Counted from the first letter of the stretch, positions 36,126-45,818 are shown. The stretch is 64,000 nucleotides of DNA from Bradyrhizobium sp. CCBAU 53421 (GCF_015291625.1 NZ_CP030047.1:7316001-7380000); one strand, 5' to 3'. A program made the numbers and translations. The notes: generated from the sequence alone by a model not told the origin.

Positions 36126-36420
36126 CAGGACTTCAATCGAGCCACATTCTTGCGGAGTTTCTCAAGGCTCGGATGCGAGCCGGTCTCGTAAAGTTTGGCA
36201 ACCATATCGGCGATGGCATCGCCTATGCCCGTAATGTCGGAGAGCGCGCCTGCTTCGATGAGCCTCCCCGCTGCTGCGACAACGCTGACAGGCTGGTGGC
36301 CGCACGCAGATAGGCCTTTACACGGTAGGAATTACGGCCGCAATCCGCGACAGCTGGCCGATCAGGCTGGTGGTCGTTTCCGATTATCTGGATCAGCACC
36401 CAGTGCTGCCGCAAGGGTCT
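36126..36420 (-). pseudogene. N-terminal remnant of a PolX-type DNA polymerase
   Basis: One frame gives NSYRVKAYLRAATSLSALSQ. The next gives GRLIEAGALSDITGIGDAIA and DMVAKLYETGSHPSLEKLRK, a helix-hairpin-helix typical of bacterial PolX. No polymerase palm is present. It fuses directly into the Nudix remnant, indicating a deletion. Confidence 0.6.
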
Positions 36421-36488
36421 CGGTTTCTCAGGAAGCCTTCTGCTCCGCCTAAATTGATCGCGGCGCTGCGGGGGCTCGCGGCATAGCG

Positions 36489-37031
36489 TTATCTGACGGA
36501 TTCGTCGCCTGCTTCCTGCTGTGCCCTGAGATCCTGGGCGATCTCATCGACCTCCGTTTCGTCCGCAAGCTCTTCGCACTGCGCGTCGTTTTCGACAGGG
36601 CATTTCAGGTGAGCGGAGATCCGTTGTAAAAGAGCAAGGGATAGCGTCGACTCCCGCTCGGCCAGCAGGTTGATCTGCAGCTCCAGGTGATTGCGCCGCT
36701 CGAAAGCCCGATCCGAGATGTTTTGCCGGATCAGGACGCAGGACGTCAAAAGGACAGCCTCAAGCGCAAGCACGAGGGAAAGAAGCGGAAAGGGATATTC
36801 ATCAAAGCGCCAGCCGGCTTTCGGTGCGAGCGTGTTAATCCACAGCCACAGGCCTACGCCGCAAGACTGGATCGCAAAGAAATAGGGCGTGCCGACGAAA
36901 CGGCCGACGGCGTGAAGCGCGCGATGATGGAGGAGGAGCTGCTCCTCGTCCTCCTTTTCAATCCGCAGGATCGCCTCAATATTTCGTGCCGAAGCGCCCG
37001 AGGCGTGATCGGATGGCGCAGCGTCCTCCAC
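36489..37031 (-). CDS. DUF1003 membrane protein
   Basis: A 180-residue protein with two central membrane spans (YFFAIQSCGVGLWLWINTLA and FPLLSLVLALEAVLLTSCVL) followed by the family motif LIRQNISDRAFERRNHLELQ and INLLAERESTLSLALL. The C-terminus is acidic. DUF1003 is of unknown function and common in soil bacteria. It starts with GTG overlapping the stop of the upstream iron-permease-like gene by one base (TAGTG), so the two are coupled. Confidence 0.8.
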   Translation of the reverse strand: MEDAAPSDHASGASARNIEAILRIEKEDEEQLLLHHRALHAVGRFVGTPYFFAIQSCGVGLWLWINTLAPKAGWRFDEYPFPLLSLVLALEAVLLTSCVLIRQNISDRAFERRNHLELQINLLAERESTLSLALLQRISAHLKCPVENDAQCEELADETEVDEIAQDLRAQQEAGDESVR

Positions 37032-37492
37032 TAGTCAGCCGCCCGTTCGGCGGCGCGCCGGGCCCTTCGCCCCGTCGCCTTGACGCTGTCCTCGCCGGCT
37101 TTCTCCGCTTTCGCGCGAGATTCGCAGGTCTTGCGCAGCTGTTCGAGCTCCTCATCGGTCAGGTGCTCAATGCCGACCAGAGAATTCCGGGCGGCGCCGA
37201 CGCGGATCAACTCATCGAGTTTTACCTGCATGGCAGCGCTGTCGCGGTTCTGCGAATTCTGGATAAGGAAAACCATAAGGAAGGTGACGATCGTCGTGCC
37301 GGTATTTATGACGAGCTGCCACGTATCCGAATAGCCGAACACTGGTCCGGTCGCAGCCCAAATGATGACGACCGCCGCGGCGAGCGCAAAAGTCGAGGCA
37401 TGCCCCGCGGCTTGCGCCGTCCGGCTCGCGAAGGCGCCGAAGAACTTTGCGGGACCGCTCTGCTGTTCCTGCAATTGCTTTTTAGTACTCAT
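37031..37492 (-). CDS. Low-affinity iron permease family protein
   Basis: A 153-residue membrane protein. Spans lie around FALAAAVVIIWAATGPVFGY and TWQLVINTGTTIVTFLMVFL, followed by the family signature IQNSQNRDSAAMQVKLDELI. The function in bacteria is unproven, though the family is named after fungal iron transport. The tail is charged and basic. The start at 37492 (MSTKKQLQ) has GGCGAG upstream; ATG 37498 is possible. Confidence 0.8.
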   Translation of the reverse strand: MSTKKQLQEQQSGPAKFFGAFASRTAQAAGHASTFALAAAVVIIWAATGPVFGYSDTWQLVINTGTTIVTFLMVFLIQNSQNRDSAAMQVKLDELIRVGAARNSLVGIEHLTDEELEQLRKTCESRAKAEKAGEDSVKATGRRARRAAERAAD

Positions 37493-37858
37493 GATCATCT
37501 CGCCGGACAGCAACGGCACGGAACCTGCAAAGTTCCACTGGCGCAGGCGGCCAAGACAACAGGCTACCCCGCGGAACCGCTGTTTGATCCTCCCGACTTG
37601 ACTCGGTCGGAGTGACGCCTCGGACTTCCAGACGCTGGCCTGCTAGCGATCCGGCCATATCTCCTGCGCCGCAAATGCTATTAAATCCCGACGTACAGGG
37701 CGTCTTCGCCGTCCCGGAGACATATCGCACGCAATTGCGTCTATGGTCAGGCCCTTCGACACGGAGGCCGGCAGACAGGAAGTTCTCGTCGGATTGACAC
37801 GCTCGACGGCCTCGCCTCGCGACCGGCCGGATTAAGTGCCCGGTGTGGTTGCCTTCGC

Positions 37859-38779
37859 TCAGGGCGCGCTCTTGGAACGCCGTGCTTGCTCGCCTCTCTG
37901 ACGCGCCGGCTGCGAGAGTGGTCGCACGTTCGTGCGATTGCTTCGCTCTCGTGGCTTGACCGAATCCCGCTGCTTGGCGTAGGCGTGGGTGATCTCCGCG
38001 CCCATCAGGATGATCTGCGAGGTGTAGTAGACCCAGATCAGCACGACGACGATCGAGGCAGCCGCGCCGTAGGTCGACTCCAAACCTTGCTTGCCGATGT
38101 AGAGGCCGATCGCAGCCTTCCCTACTTCGAAAAACAAAGCCGTCAGGAGCGCACCGAGCCAGACGTCGCGTCAGGCGACCAAAACATCCGGTAGCCATTT
38201 GAACATCATCGCGAACATTATCGTGACGACGGCAAACGACACCAACGTACTGACGACATGTAGCAAGCCCTCCGGCAGGTAGGGAGCTACGAATTTGCCG
38301 GCCGCGGCCAGGCATGCGGTCACCAGGAGCGAAACGAGCAGCAAAAAGCCGAGGGCCAAAACGGCGGCGAACGATAGCACGTAGTTGCGGGCGAAATGCC
38401 AAATCCCGCTCTCTTCCGATTCTTCGACCTCCCACACGACGTTGAGCGCGTCCTTCAACTGTACGACGACGCCAATCGCGGCGAACAAAAGGGCGCCGAG
38501 GCCGAGAACCGTCGCCAGAATGCCCTCGGCGGGGCGGCTGGCTCCCGCCAGCATCGCTTCGATTGCTTTGGCTCCGGTGTCCCCGAGCATGTCCTTCAAG
38601 GAGGAGGTGACTTGTGAGGTGACAGCGTCGTAGCCGAAGAACAGCCCCGCGATCGCAATCGCGATCACGACAATAGGACCCAAGGAGAACACCGAGTAGT
38701 ATGCAAGGGCGGCGCCCTGCCGCGCATCCTTGTGGCTCGACCAACTGGTCGCCGCCTCTTTCGCGACCGTCCACCACAT
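37859..38779 (-). pseudogene. YihY/UPF0761 (BrkB-like) membrane protein with nonsense codon
   Basis: A full-length 306-codon frame of this inner-membrane family: KDARQGAALAYYSVFSLGP, LKDMLGDTGAKAIEAML, MFKWLPDV, then after the lesion RDVWLGALLTALFFEVGKAA and IGLYIGK. A single TGA at 38173-38171 replaces the Trp normally found before R-D-V. All sequence on both sides is in the same frame and well conserved, so the mutation looks recent. It is the last gene of the minus-strand envelope-stress cluster. Confidence 0.8.
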
Positions 38780-38805
38780 TGCAGCTTCTCCGGTTCGGTT
38801 CAGGC

Positions 38806-39525
38806 TTATGGCGACTTCACCTTTTCCCGTGCCGCATCGGCAGCATCGATGCCAGCTTGCTTCACCCGATCGATGGCTTCGGCGCCGACGTCACCGACTT
38901 CGGCGCTCAGCGTATCGGAGGCTTCGCGCAGACTTTGCGATACGGCGCTGGCGCGCGTGTTCAAGTCGGTTTTGATATCGTCGCTGAGCTCGCCCACCCA
39001 TTCGTTCTCGACATCGGAAGCCCGGAACGCACCCGCAATTGCCGCACCGATTGTCAAGCCCACGGCGCCGAGGACGAGCGGCTGCCGGTCAAGCATGTCG
39101 GCCAACGATGACTGCGCTTTCGTGAAAGCCTCTTTTCCAGGCATGCTGAGGTTCTCGCGCGCATAGGCGACGCCATCGTCGAATCGATCCTTGATCTTGT
39201 CCGCCGCTTCCGACATGGCATCTGAAGCCGCGCTCCCGGCCTCGCGTGTGGTTTCACCGAAGCCCGTGGCGTCATCATGATCCATTTCTGGTGCGGTCGG
39301 CGGCGCAGCGGTCCTTTGGAGCCCGGACGCGGCCGCGCGAACATTGCGCGCGCCGAGATCAACGATCGGCGAAGCCGCCGCTGTCGCCGATCGCGTCGCG
39401 CTCTTGAGCTTCTCGTCGCCTGCCAACAGCCAGACCGCACCGCCTCCGATCAGTGCTGCGGCGAGCGGGTTTTCCCGCACCGCCGTTACGAGACTATCGA
39501 AAAAACTCGTCTGCGTGCTGCTCAT
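38806..39525 (-). CDS. Rhizobial hypothetical, amphipathic with central span
   Basis: A 239-residue protein. An N-terminal membrane span (LAAALIGGGAVWLLAG), long alanine-rich amphipathic helices, and a second span (LVLGAVGLTIGAAIAGAF) lie near residue 155. The last part again is a helical, charged segment. It belongs to the run of stress-membrane genes; its start codon overlaps the stop of the holin-like gene (ATGA). The function is unknown. Confidence 0.7.
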   Translation of the reverse strand: MSSTQTSFFDSLVTAVRENPLAAALIGGGAVWLLAGDEKLKSATRSATAAASPIVDLGARNVRAAASGLQRTAAPPTAPEMDHDDATGFGETTREAGSAASDAMSEAADKIKDRFDDGVAYARENLSMPGKEAFTKAQSSLADMLDRQPLVLGAVGLTIGAAIAGAFRASDVENEWVGELSDDIKTDLNTRASAVSQSLREASDTLSAEVGDVGAEAIDRVKQAGIDAADAAREKVKSP

Positions 39526-39938
39526 CGCACCATCCCTTTCACGGTATCCTTGTCCTTATCGAGCTGCCGCATGGTTTCCCGCGGCACCAGACCGCGGGCA
39601 TCTAGCCGGTTGATGCCGATCGCGAACAGTATACCCGCGATCACCGCGGCCACGATCGCCGACGTCAAATAGGAGAGCGGCTGTGACCATCCTGCGCCGA
39701 TCATCGCCGCCGATAGGGCGAACAGCGCCATCACCAAGGCTGGGATCACCAGGAGGGCACCGCCGGCGATGAAGACCAGCGCGCTGCCGACCTTCTGAAC
39801 CTTTTCGCCTAACTCGGCTTTGGCGAGATCCACCTCGTTCTGGAACAGTTTGGCGAACTGCAACAACGCGTCGCCGAGCAGCGTCGAGATGGTTCTAAGA
39901 TCGTTCTGACTTGTCCTGATATCGTTTTGGATGCTCAT
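39522..39938 (-). CDS. Phage holin-like/DUF1469 membrane protein
   Basis: A 138-residue protein. The N-terminal helix LGDALLQFAKLFQNEVDLAK is followed by two spans (ALVFIAGGALLVIPALVMAL and YLTSAIVAAVIAGILFAIGI), the layout of the Actinobacterial holin-X/DUF1469 group. In this setting it is more probably an envelope protein than a lysis factor. It overlaps both neighbours by four bases. Confidence 0.8.
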   Translation of the reverse strand: MSIQNDIRTSQNDLRTISTLLGDALLQFAKLFQNEVDLAKAELGEKVQKVGSALVFIAGGALLVIPALVMALFALSAAMIGAGWSQPLSYLTSAIVAAVIAGILFAIGINRLDARGLVPRETMRQLDKDKDTVKGMVR

Positions 39939-40504
39939 GACACGTTGCTTTGCTGCGAGGATGACGATTGTTCGCGGTGTTTCGAAGATGAGGAACGCCC
40001 GCCCGACGCCCTCAGAAAACGGACTGCCGCGAAACCGGCAAGGACCGAAATCCCTAGAAACGCGGCCGGCTGCCGCTTCGCAAAATCGGTGGCGCCGTCG
40101 ACCAGGTCGCGAAAACTTCCGTCGCGGACTTTATCGGCCGCGTCATCGACATATTCGGCGGCGGAAGTCATGCCACGAGCAGCAAACGGCGCATCGCTCT
40201 CGAAGGCGCGCGCCGCTTCACGAATGTTATCGGCAAGGCGCGCCATGAAGTCCGCACCCGACCGCTGCTTGTCGCGCGCCTGGTCCTCGATCTGGTCCAC
40301 TGTCCCGGAAGCCACGTCTTTGGCGGCGTCAGCCGCTTCCTTGAACTTGTCGCTGGCGACATCGGTCGACGCTCGGAGGGCGTCGCCGGCGCGCTGCTTC
40401 ACCTCCGCGCCGGCATCGGCCATCTGGTCCTTCAGGGTCTGCGAAGGGCCGGTATTCTGGTTCTGCGTGAAATTCGTCTCTTTAGTCAGGTCCACATCGC
40501 TCAT
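39935..40504 (-). CDS. Alanine-rich stress/membrane-associated hypothetical
   Basis: A 189-residue product starting at 40504 (MSDVDLTKETNFTQ). Long amphipathic helices (DQMADAGAEVKQRAGDALRA) resemble LEA/CsbD-like stress proteins. A hydrophobic span AAFLGISVLAGFAAVRFL lies near the end, followed by a Ser-rich tail. It lies between the DUF3618 and holin-like genes. Confidence 0.65.
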   Translation of the reverse strand: MSDVDLTKETNFTQNQNTGPSQTLKDQMADAGAEVKQRAGDALRASTDVASDKFKEAADAAKDVASGTVDQIEDQARDKQRSGADFMARLADNIREAARAFESDAPFAARGMTSAAEYVDDAADKVRDGSFRDLVDGATDFAKRQPAAFLGISVLAGFAAVRFLRASGGRSSSSKHREQSSSSQQSNVS

Positions 40505-40514
40505 GATCGTTCTT

Positions 40515-41498
40515 TCAAGTGTTTGGGTTTGGGGAAGGACTGAAGGCCGCCCTGACGACGTCATCGGCAGCCTCTTTGAGTCTGTCGGCCACGTCTTCTG
40601 TCATGCGGCTGGCGTGCCCGCCGAGATGGGCCTCGCCGACGCTTCTTGCCGCCGCGTCGGCCGCCGACATCGTCGCATCCTTGGCTGCTTCGAAACCGGA
40701 TTGTGCAGCCCCGCCCGCCGCCCGTTTCACGCTGTCGCTCGCCGGGCCCATCGCCTTGGCTTCGGCGGTTGTTTCGGGAAGAGCCGCGGCAAGGATGGCG
40801 CCGATCGCGATCCCAAGACCGGCGATCAAGGCGGCATTGTCGCCGATGACCTGCCGGGCCTTTGCAGGCGCCGTGGCCGCCGCGTCCTTGACCGCGCCCG
40901 CTCTCCCCTTGACGGCATCCATGCCGCTCTTGAGCGTATCGCCGACAGTGCCGGCGGCCTGCGCCGCCCGCTTGCCAAGATCGTCGGCCAGGCCGGCAGC
41001 GGCATCTTGCGCATCGCTGGCCATGTCGCTGGCCTGACTTTGAGCCGAATTCAGCCGGTCTCTCATGTCGCTGCTCGGCGCGTCCACTCGGTCGGCGGGC
41101 TGATCCAGCATCTCTCCCGCCTTCTCCATCACCGGTGCGGCCGCTTCCGCGGCCCGCTCGCGCACCGTCTTCGAGGTCAGGGCAAGGCCAGCCCCGATCA
41201 TCAGAAGTGGTAGTGGAAAACCGCGCGCCAGGCGCAGCAGCGGGATTGCGACCGCGGTGCCCGCAGCGACCGCCTGCATCGGATTGTCCATGGCTTGTTG
41301 CTTCAGCGCCTCGACCCAACTCTGGGTCTTATTGCTGATGTAATCGGAGACTTCCGACTTGATGTGTTGCGGCGAGACCTTGTGGCGGAGGTCGTCAGCG
41401 GTATCCGATATCCGCTCCCTCAACCTATCGACCGTCGCCGCGAACTCGGCACGGCTTCGCTCGCACTCCCCCCTCAGCTCCTGCACTGATCGCGTCAT
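40515..41498 (-). CDS. DUF3618 family protein
   Basis: A 327-residue protein. The DUF3618 motif is at the start (ERSRAEFAATVDRLRERISD). Two hydrophobic stretches lie around GFPLPLLMIGAGLAL and NAALIAGLGIAIGAILAAAL, with repeated alanine-rich amphipathic helices between. It is the first gene of the five-gene minus-strand cluster 41498-37859. GAGGGTAATTCC precedes the ATG at 41498. Confidence 0.8.
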   Translation of the reverse strand: MTRSVQELRGECERSRAEFAATVDRLRERISDTADDLRHKVSPQHIKSEVSDYISNKTQSWVEALKQQAMDNPMQAVAAGTAVAIPLLRLARGFPLPLLMIGAGLALTSKTVRERAAEAAAPVMEKAGEMLDQPADRVDAPSSDMRDRLNSAQSQASDMASDAQDAAAGLADDLGKRAAQAAGTVGDTLKSGMDAVKGRAGAVKDAAATAPAKARQVIGDNAALIAGLGIAIGAILAAALPETTAEAKAMGPASDSVKRAAGGAAQSGFEAAKDATMSAADAAARSVGEAHLGGHASRMTEDVADRLKEAADDVVRAAFSPSPNPNT

Positions 41499-41689
41499 GG
41501 AATTACCCTCTTGGATTTTTGTTCGGTTCTTTCGGAACGAACTCACGCTTTGTTGAATCGTTCCTCAAGACCAGAAGAGGGACAGGCCCAGAGCACCCCA
41601 TTTTGGTTTAGGCTCAGCAGTCCGCGCGCCGGCCGAAGCGCTTGAAGCAAGCGGCAGGAACGCGCCGACAAGCCGGTTCGTTGCTTTCC

Positions 41690-42649
41690 ATGGACCGGCT
41701 CCTGCTTCGCTTCATGTCCGTCACGCCCAGATATCCCCTGTGGGTGCGGTACCTCTTGAGCCTCGGGCTTGTCGGGTTGGCATTCGTCGCCAAGCTCCTG
41801 CTGGACGATCAGTTGAGACCCGATCCGCTGATGCTGTTCATCCCGGCCATTTTCCTGGCCTCAGTCATCTTCGATCGCGGCTCAGGCTTTCTCGCCACCG
41901 GCGCGAGCGCGGCGCTGGCGGCGCGATACTTTATCCCTCCGCCGCCGAGCGCCGCTATCGTGCCGCTCCTGATCTTTCTCGCTAGCGGGCTATGTCTTGC
42001 AGGGGTAACGGAAGCCCTGCGCACTGCACTCCAGAAGCACTCGGAGGCAAAGGCCTACGCGGACGTTCTCATGATGGAGTTGGCGCACCGGACCAGGAAC
42101 GACCTCGCGACGATCATGTCGATCCTCCGTCTGCAGGCGCGATCGGACCCTAATCCCGCCGTGCAGGCGGCGATCACCTCCGCGCTGGCGCGGATTGAGG
42201 TTGTCGCGAAGGTTCATGATCGCCTGCGCGACACGCCGGTCAACAGCTCGGTCGACCTCCCCGCTTATCTTGAGGCGTTGTGCGGGAGCCTTTCGGATCT
42301 GCACCGGGGAGTGCGCCCGATCGCGATACGGGTGTCCTGCGACGAAATCGCCGTCAAGAGCTCGCAGGCCGCATCCGTCGGCTTGATCGTCAACGAGCTG
42401 GTGACAAACGCGTTCAAGTACGCGTTTCCGGAGGGGCGCCCGGGCGTCGTGGAAGTCGACGTCCGGAAGAGAAACGAAAAGGTCGTGATCACGGTGAGGG
42501 ACGATGGAATCGGATGCCCCACCGAGGCGAAGAGCGGTTTGGGAACCCGCCTGATCAATCTGATGGTGGCCCAGATGCAGGGAGGCATGACCAGGGCGCC
42601 GATGGCGCAAGGCTGCGAGGTGGAAGTCGTGGTCGTCATCGAAAGCTGA
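41690..42649 (+). CDS. Membrane sensor histidine kinase (HisKA_2/HWE type, DUF4118)
   Basis: A 319-residue kinase. Residues 15-115 hold about four membrane spans of the DUF4118 type (LFIPAIFLASVIFDRGSGFL). The phospho-acceptor His is in MELAHRTRNDLATIMSILRL, typical of HisKA_2. The ATPase part has VGLIVNELVTNAFKYAF (N box) and RDDGIGCP (G box). No response regulator is next to it. It is divergent from the envelope-stress cluster and might sense envelope conditions for it, by inference from position only. Confidence 0.85.
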   Translation: MDRLLLRFMSVTPRYPLWVRYLLSLGLVGLAFVAKLLLDDQLRPDPLMLFIPAIFLASVIFDRGSGFLATGASAALAARYFIPPPPSAAIVPLLIFLASGLCLAGVTEALRTALQKHSEAKAYADVLMMELAHRTRNDLATIMSILRLQARSDPNPAVQAAITSALARIEVVAKVHDRLRDTPVNSSVDLPAYLEALCGSLSDLHRGVRPIAIRVSCDEIAVKSSQAASVGLIVNELVTNAFKYAFPEGRPGVVEVDVRKRNEKVVITVRDDGIGCPTEAKSGLGTRLINLMVAQMQGGMTRAPMAQGCEVEVVVVIES

Positions 42650-42689
42650 TCCCGAACGCCTACCCGAAGTTGGGGAATTCAATCGCTGA

Positions 42690-43032
42690 TGCATCCGACT
42701 CTCAACATGCGAGAAGCCGCCTTGGCTTCGAGCTTCTGCACATAGTCCGCAAGGCTGAATTGGCGCTTGAAATTGCGGGTTGAAATGCTGCGATGGAGGA
42801 ACTGGCGCTCGCCTTTTTCAGGCTTACTGCCCTCGATGGTGACTGATCGGCGTGATCGAGATGTTCTCAGGCGCGAAGCCCGCCACGGCCAACGAAATCT
42901 GGTAACGGTCGTCATCCGCTCGATGTTGTAAGGCGGGTAATTGTCCTCGCCCGCCTCGCTGGCCATTTCCGCGAGGTCAAGATCGAAACCGATGGCCGAG
43001 CGCCGGAGAGACGAAAAGTCGTGACTGCGCAA
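42690..43032 (-). pseudogene. Class A Hsp20, decayed
   Basis: Fragments LRSHDFSSLRRSAIGFD, EDNYPPYNIERM, VTIEGSKPEKGERQFLHR and TRNFKRQFSLADYVQKLEAK follow the Hsp20 order, but the middle is out of frame and the last third is shortened. The start codon has become TTG (43032). An intact ROSE core remains upstream. Confidence 0.8.
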
Positions 43033-43110
43033 GCCAAATCCTCCAAAGAGCAAGATGGTTACGAGCGGCAGCGGGCAGGACCGGTGCCCGTCTCACCTGA
43101 CCAAGCCTCG
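43033..43110 (-). promoter_or_regulatory. ROSE-type RNA thermometer, copy D (orphaned)
   Basis: The transcript contains TTGCTCTTTGGAGGATTT before the TTG of the dead Hsp20. It is almost identical to copy B. Confidence 0.7.
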
Positions 43111-43262
43111 ACGCCATCCTTTGAAGGCGTTTCAAGAGGGACCCGAAAATTTCGAAGCCGTCGCCCCCAACCGGGCGTGCCGGGTGCCGGGCTGGATCGC
43201 TCAAAGCGCCGAGCCCGCCCGCCGGCGGCTCTTAACTCGCGTTTAGCAGGTCCATAAGGAAT

Positions 43263-43718
43263 TCAATTAAGGCGGTACAAAGCAAAGTTTAAAAGCGATG
43301 CAAACGCTACCCAGCCCGCATACGGGATAAATAAGAGCGCAGCAAGCCGATTGGCCCGCCATTGCAGGCCTATAAAAAACAGAATCAGGCCCAGCAGCAG
43401 AATGATGACCGACAGCCCCATGGCCAAGTTGTGCAAGCGGAAAACAATAGGAGACCAAAGAAAATTAAGCGCCATCTATCCGAGCCAAACCTGCAGGGCC
43501 AGGCCATTGACCTCCTGCAGGTAGGTGCGCCAGCCCGCGATTGCGATCATCACATACAGAATTGTCCAAGTTGGCGCGAACACCCAATTCGGAGGATTGA
43601 ATGTCGGCTTCTGCAGTGCGTCATACCATGCACCAGGCAAGTTGGTTGCGCCAATTAGCCAACCAATACCCACGACGGCAACAAGAAAGATGAGCAGGCT
43701 TCGATTTCGTGCTTTCAT
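43263..43718 (-). pseudogene. tspO: TspO/MBR family protein with nonsense codon
   Basis: A 151-codon frame with the five-span TspO layout: WYDALQKPTFNPPNWVFAPT, WTILYVMIAIAGWRTY, then after a TAG (43478-43476) MALNFLWSPIVFRLHNLAMG and the C-terminal AGWVAFASLLNFALYRLN. CAG (Gln) before M-A-L-N-F has become TAG. Everything else is conserved and in frame. A functional product would need suppression or reinitiation at the adjacent ATG. Confidence 0.8.
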
Positions 43719-43898
43719 GATCCAATATTGCACGTTCAGCAGAGGCAGGAATAGGCAGTCCAGACATCGGCGGGCCAATAGTCCTGAGGCGCCCCTCGCG
43801 GCGTCTTGCCCGACGGTAAGCTATGTTGTCCGGCTGGAGCCGCGATCCGCCGGCATTTACAACAGGAACCATCGATATCGACGTCTGTTTTGTCTCGT

Positions 43899-44070
43899 AT
43901 GAGTGAATCGTTGCCAGTTCTCGTGGAGAGGTCGATCCAGATCGCCTGGGACTTGCTCGAACGCTCCGGCGAGATCACCGATCCTGGCTTCTTCTCGGAA
44001 ATATCGATGACATGATGCGGGCTGGAGAGCATCGGCAGCTCATGCTTGCGAACAATGCGATCGAGGAGAG
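43899..44070 (+). pseudogene. Broken small rhizobial hypothetical
   Basis: MSESLPVLVERSIQIAWDLL then ERSGEITDPGFF in frame one; the next frame continues NIDDMMRAGEHRQLMLANNA. This is a short conserved rhizobial protein split by a frameshift near 44000. Confidence 0.55.
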
Positions 44071-44870
44071 CCGCTCGCCACGAACCAGCAGCTCGCGGTG
44101 TTGTTGCAGCCGTTGTAGGGTGATAGATTGAGCGAGATACCCTCGCGCCAGCGTTCGAAGCCGCCTAGAATCCGTGTCGGTTTAGGGCTAGCGCAAACGC
44201 ATCGCCGATGCCGCTCTTCTTATGAGCGAGGCAGACCAACGCTCACCGCGCGAGCATCGTTCCTAGCGACTTCTTCATTGCTGCTCCGAGCCGACGCTCA
44301 ATCTGCTTCCGACCGGTACCGCCCTTTTGCGTTCGTTTTCGCCAATCGGAGCAAGGAGTCTAGCCAAGGCGGATCGGCAACTGCTGTCCGCCGAGCGATC
44401 CTTGGGGCACTTGACGGGCGTTTTGACCCCCGGCGAGGGATTTCGCTCAATCCCGATATCGAAGGTAAAGGCTGGTCGCTCTCCAGGGGGTTCGGCGCTG
44501 ACGCAAGTCGAGACTTCGACCTAGTTCCGGCGCCTCACGGCTGCATCGAGCACTTATCGCTCCCGGAGAAGCTGCCTCACAAGTAAAGAGGAAGCCCATC
44601 GTGTCTTGAAATTGCCGTGGCACAAATTGCACTAGCGGCCACCAGCATCCGGGCATAGGATTTCAACCTCAATCGCGAAGGTACCTTTAAGTGCGCTCAT
44701 CGTGGCGCTCGGGCTGAGCCCCATCGCAATCATGGCTATTGCCCTATTCATGTAGAACCAACGCAGGCCGCTTGACGGCCTCTTCTTTTGGCCTCAAGCA
44801 GCTTGATGAGCCGTGTGCCGGTCCTCACGAATGGGTGTGAAACTGTATTGTGGGTGCCGATGAATCTGCC
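44071..44870. other. Intergenic, no gene supported
   Basis: No recognisable product. One plus-strand frame is open through 44586 but has an unnatural composition and no ribosome site. Confidence 0.35.
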
Positions 44871-44964
44871 GATCGTTTGTGAGCGTCATCCAGGGACCAC
44901 GCGCTGAGAGCTAATCTGGTCGGTTAGGAAGATCTCGTGGACTGAATCATCACGAGGTCTCGCC

Positions 44965-45417
44965 ATGTCTAAGGATAGCCGTAAGGATAGCGATAGGGAT
45001 AGGCATACGCCTATCCTCAAGGATTTTTCTGACACGCTGCAGCGTATCGAGATCATCACTGGGACCGGCCGGCGCCGGCGCTGGTCGGCCGATGCGAAGG
45101 CGGCGATTATCGCGGAGAGTTTTGCGCCGGGTGCAAGCGTGTCCGCTGTGGCGCGGCGACACGACATCAGTCCAAGCCTGTTGTTTCTGTGGCGTCGTCA
45201 GACGACGCGGGCGAAGGTCGCCGCGCGCCGGGCCGGAGACGTGCCACCTGGCTTTGTGCCGGTCGCGATCACCGGCTGCGGGGGCGAATTGCCGTCGCGC
45301 GAGGAGCAGGCGGCAATCGAGATCGAGGTCGGCGCGGTTCGCATCCGTGTCAGAGGGACGGTCGACCGGCGGGCGCTGTGCGAGGTGCTGGCGGCAGTCG
45401 GGACGGTTGGCCGATGA
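44965..45417 (+). CDS. IS66 accessory protein TnpA
   Basis: A 150-residue DNA-binding accessory protein. The helix-turn-helix (WSADAKAAIIAESFAPGASV then SAVARRHDISPSLLFLWRRQ) is the usual TnpA/OrfA feature. The first codons contain repeated GGATAG and a hairpin around 44997-45018. It overlaps tnpB by four bases (ATGA). Confidence 0.9.
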   Translation: MSKDSRKDSDRDRHTPILKDFSDTLQRIEIITGTGRRRRWSADAKAAIIAESFAPGASVSAVARRHDISPSLLFLWRRQTTRAKVAARRAGDVPPGFVPVAITGCGGELPSREEQAAIEIEVGAVRIRVRGTVDRRALCEVLAAVGTVGR

Positions 45418-45764
45418 TCGGGATGCGACCCCGGTTGTCGATCTGGATCGCGACGCAGCCGGTCGATTTCCGTCGCGGGATGGACTCGCTGGCGATGCTG
45501 GTGAGCGAGGCGTTTGGAGCCAATCCGTTCGACGGCGGACTTTACATCTTCCGCTCCAAGCGCCGAGATCGCGTGAAGATCCTGACCTGGGACGGAAGCG
45601 GCCTTGTCCTTTACTACAAGAGAATCGAGGGGCAGTTCACCTGGCCGCCGATCAAGGAAGGCGTCGTGCCGCTATCTCATGCTCAGCTCTCGGTGCTGCT
45701 CGATGGCTCAGACTGGAAGCGTGTGCCGATGCGGGTTGTGGATCAGCCAGCACGAGCTGGTTGA
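45414..45764 (+). CDS. IS66 accessory protein TnpB
   Basis: A 116-residue protein with the IS66 Orf2 core PVDFRRGMDSLAMLV, GGLYIFRSKRRDRVKILTWD and GLVLYYKRIEGQFTWP. The ATG at 45414 overlaps the tnpA stop. Needed for transposition in characterised IS66 elements; mechanism unclear. Confidence 0.92.
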   Translation: MIGMRPRLSIWIATQPVDFRRGMDSLAMLVSEAFGANPFDGGLYIFRSKRRDRVKILTWDGSGLVLYYKRIEGQFTWPPIKEGVVPLSHAQLSVLLDGSDWKRVPMRVVDQPARAG

Positions 45765-45818
45765 TCCGTATCAAGAGTAGTTCGTCACTCATGCGGAGTT
45801 GTTGTAGAATCACTCTGC

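Noticed and set aside
37482..38777. A 431-codon minus-strand frame covering the YihY gene
   Set aside because: Another frame of the same strand. The YihY frame has the conserved residues and membrane spans; this one is arginine-rich noise.
44128..44586. A 152-codon plus-strand frame before IS66
   Set aside because: Arginine/serine-rich composition, no ribosome site and no family resemblance; probably a chance frame.
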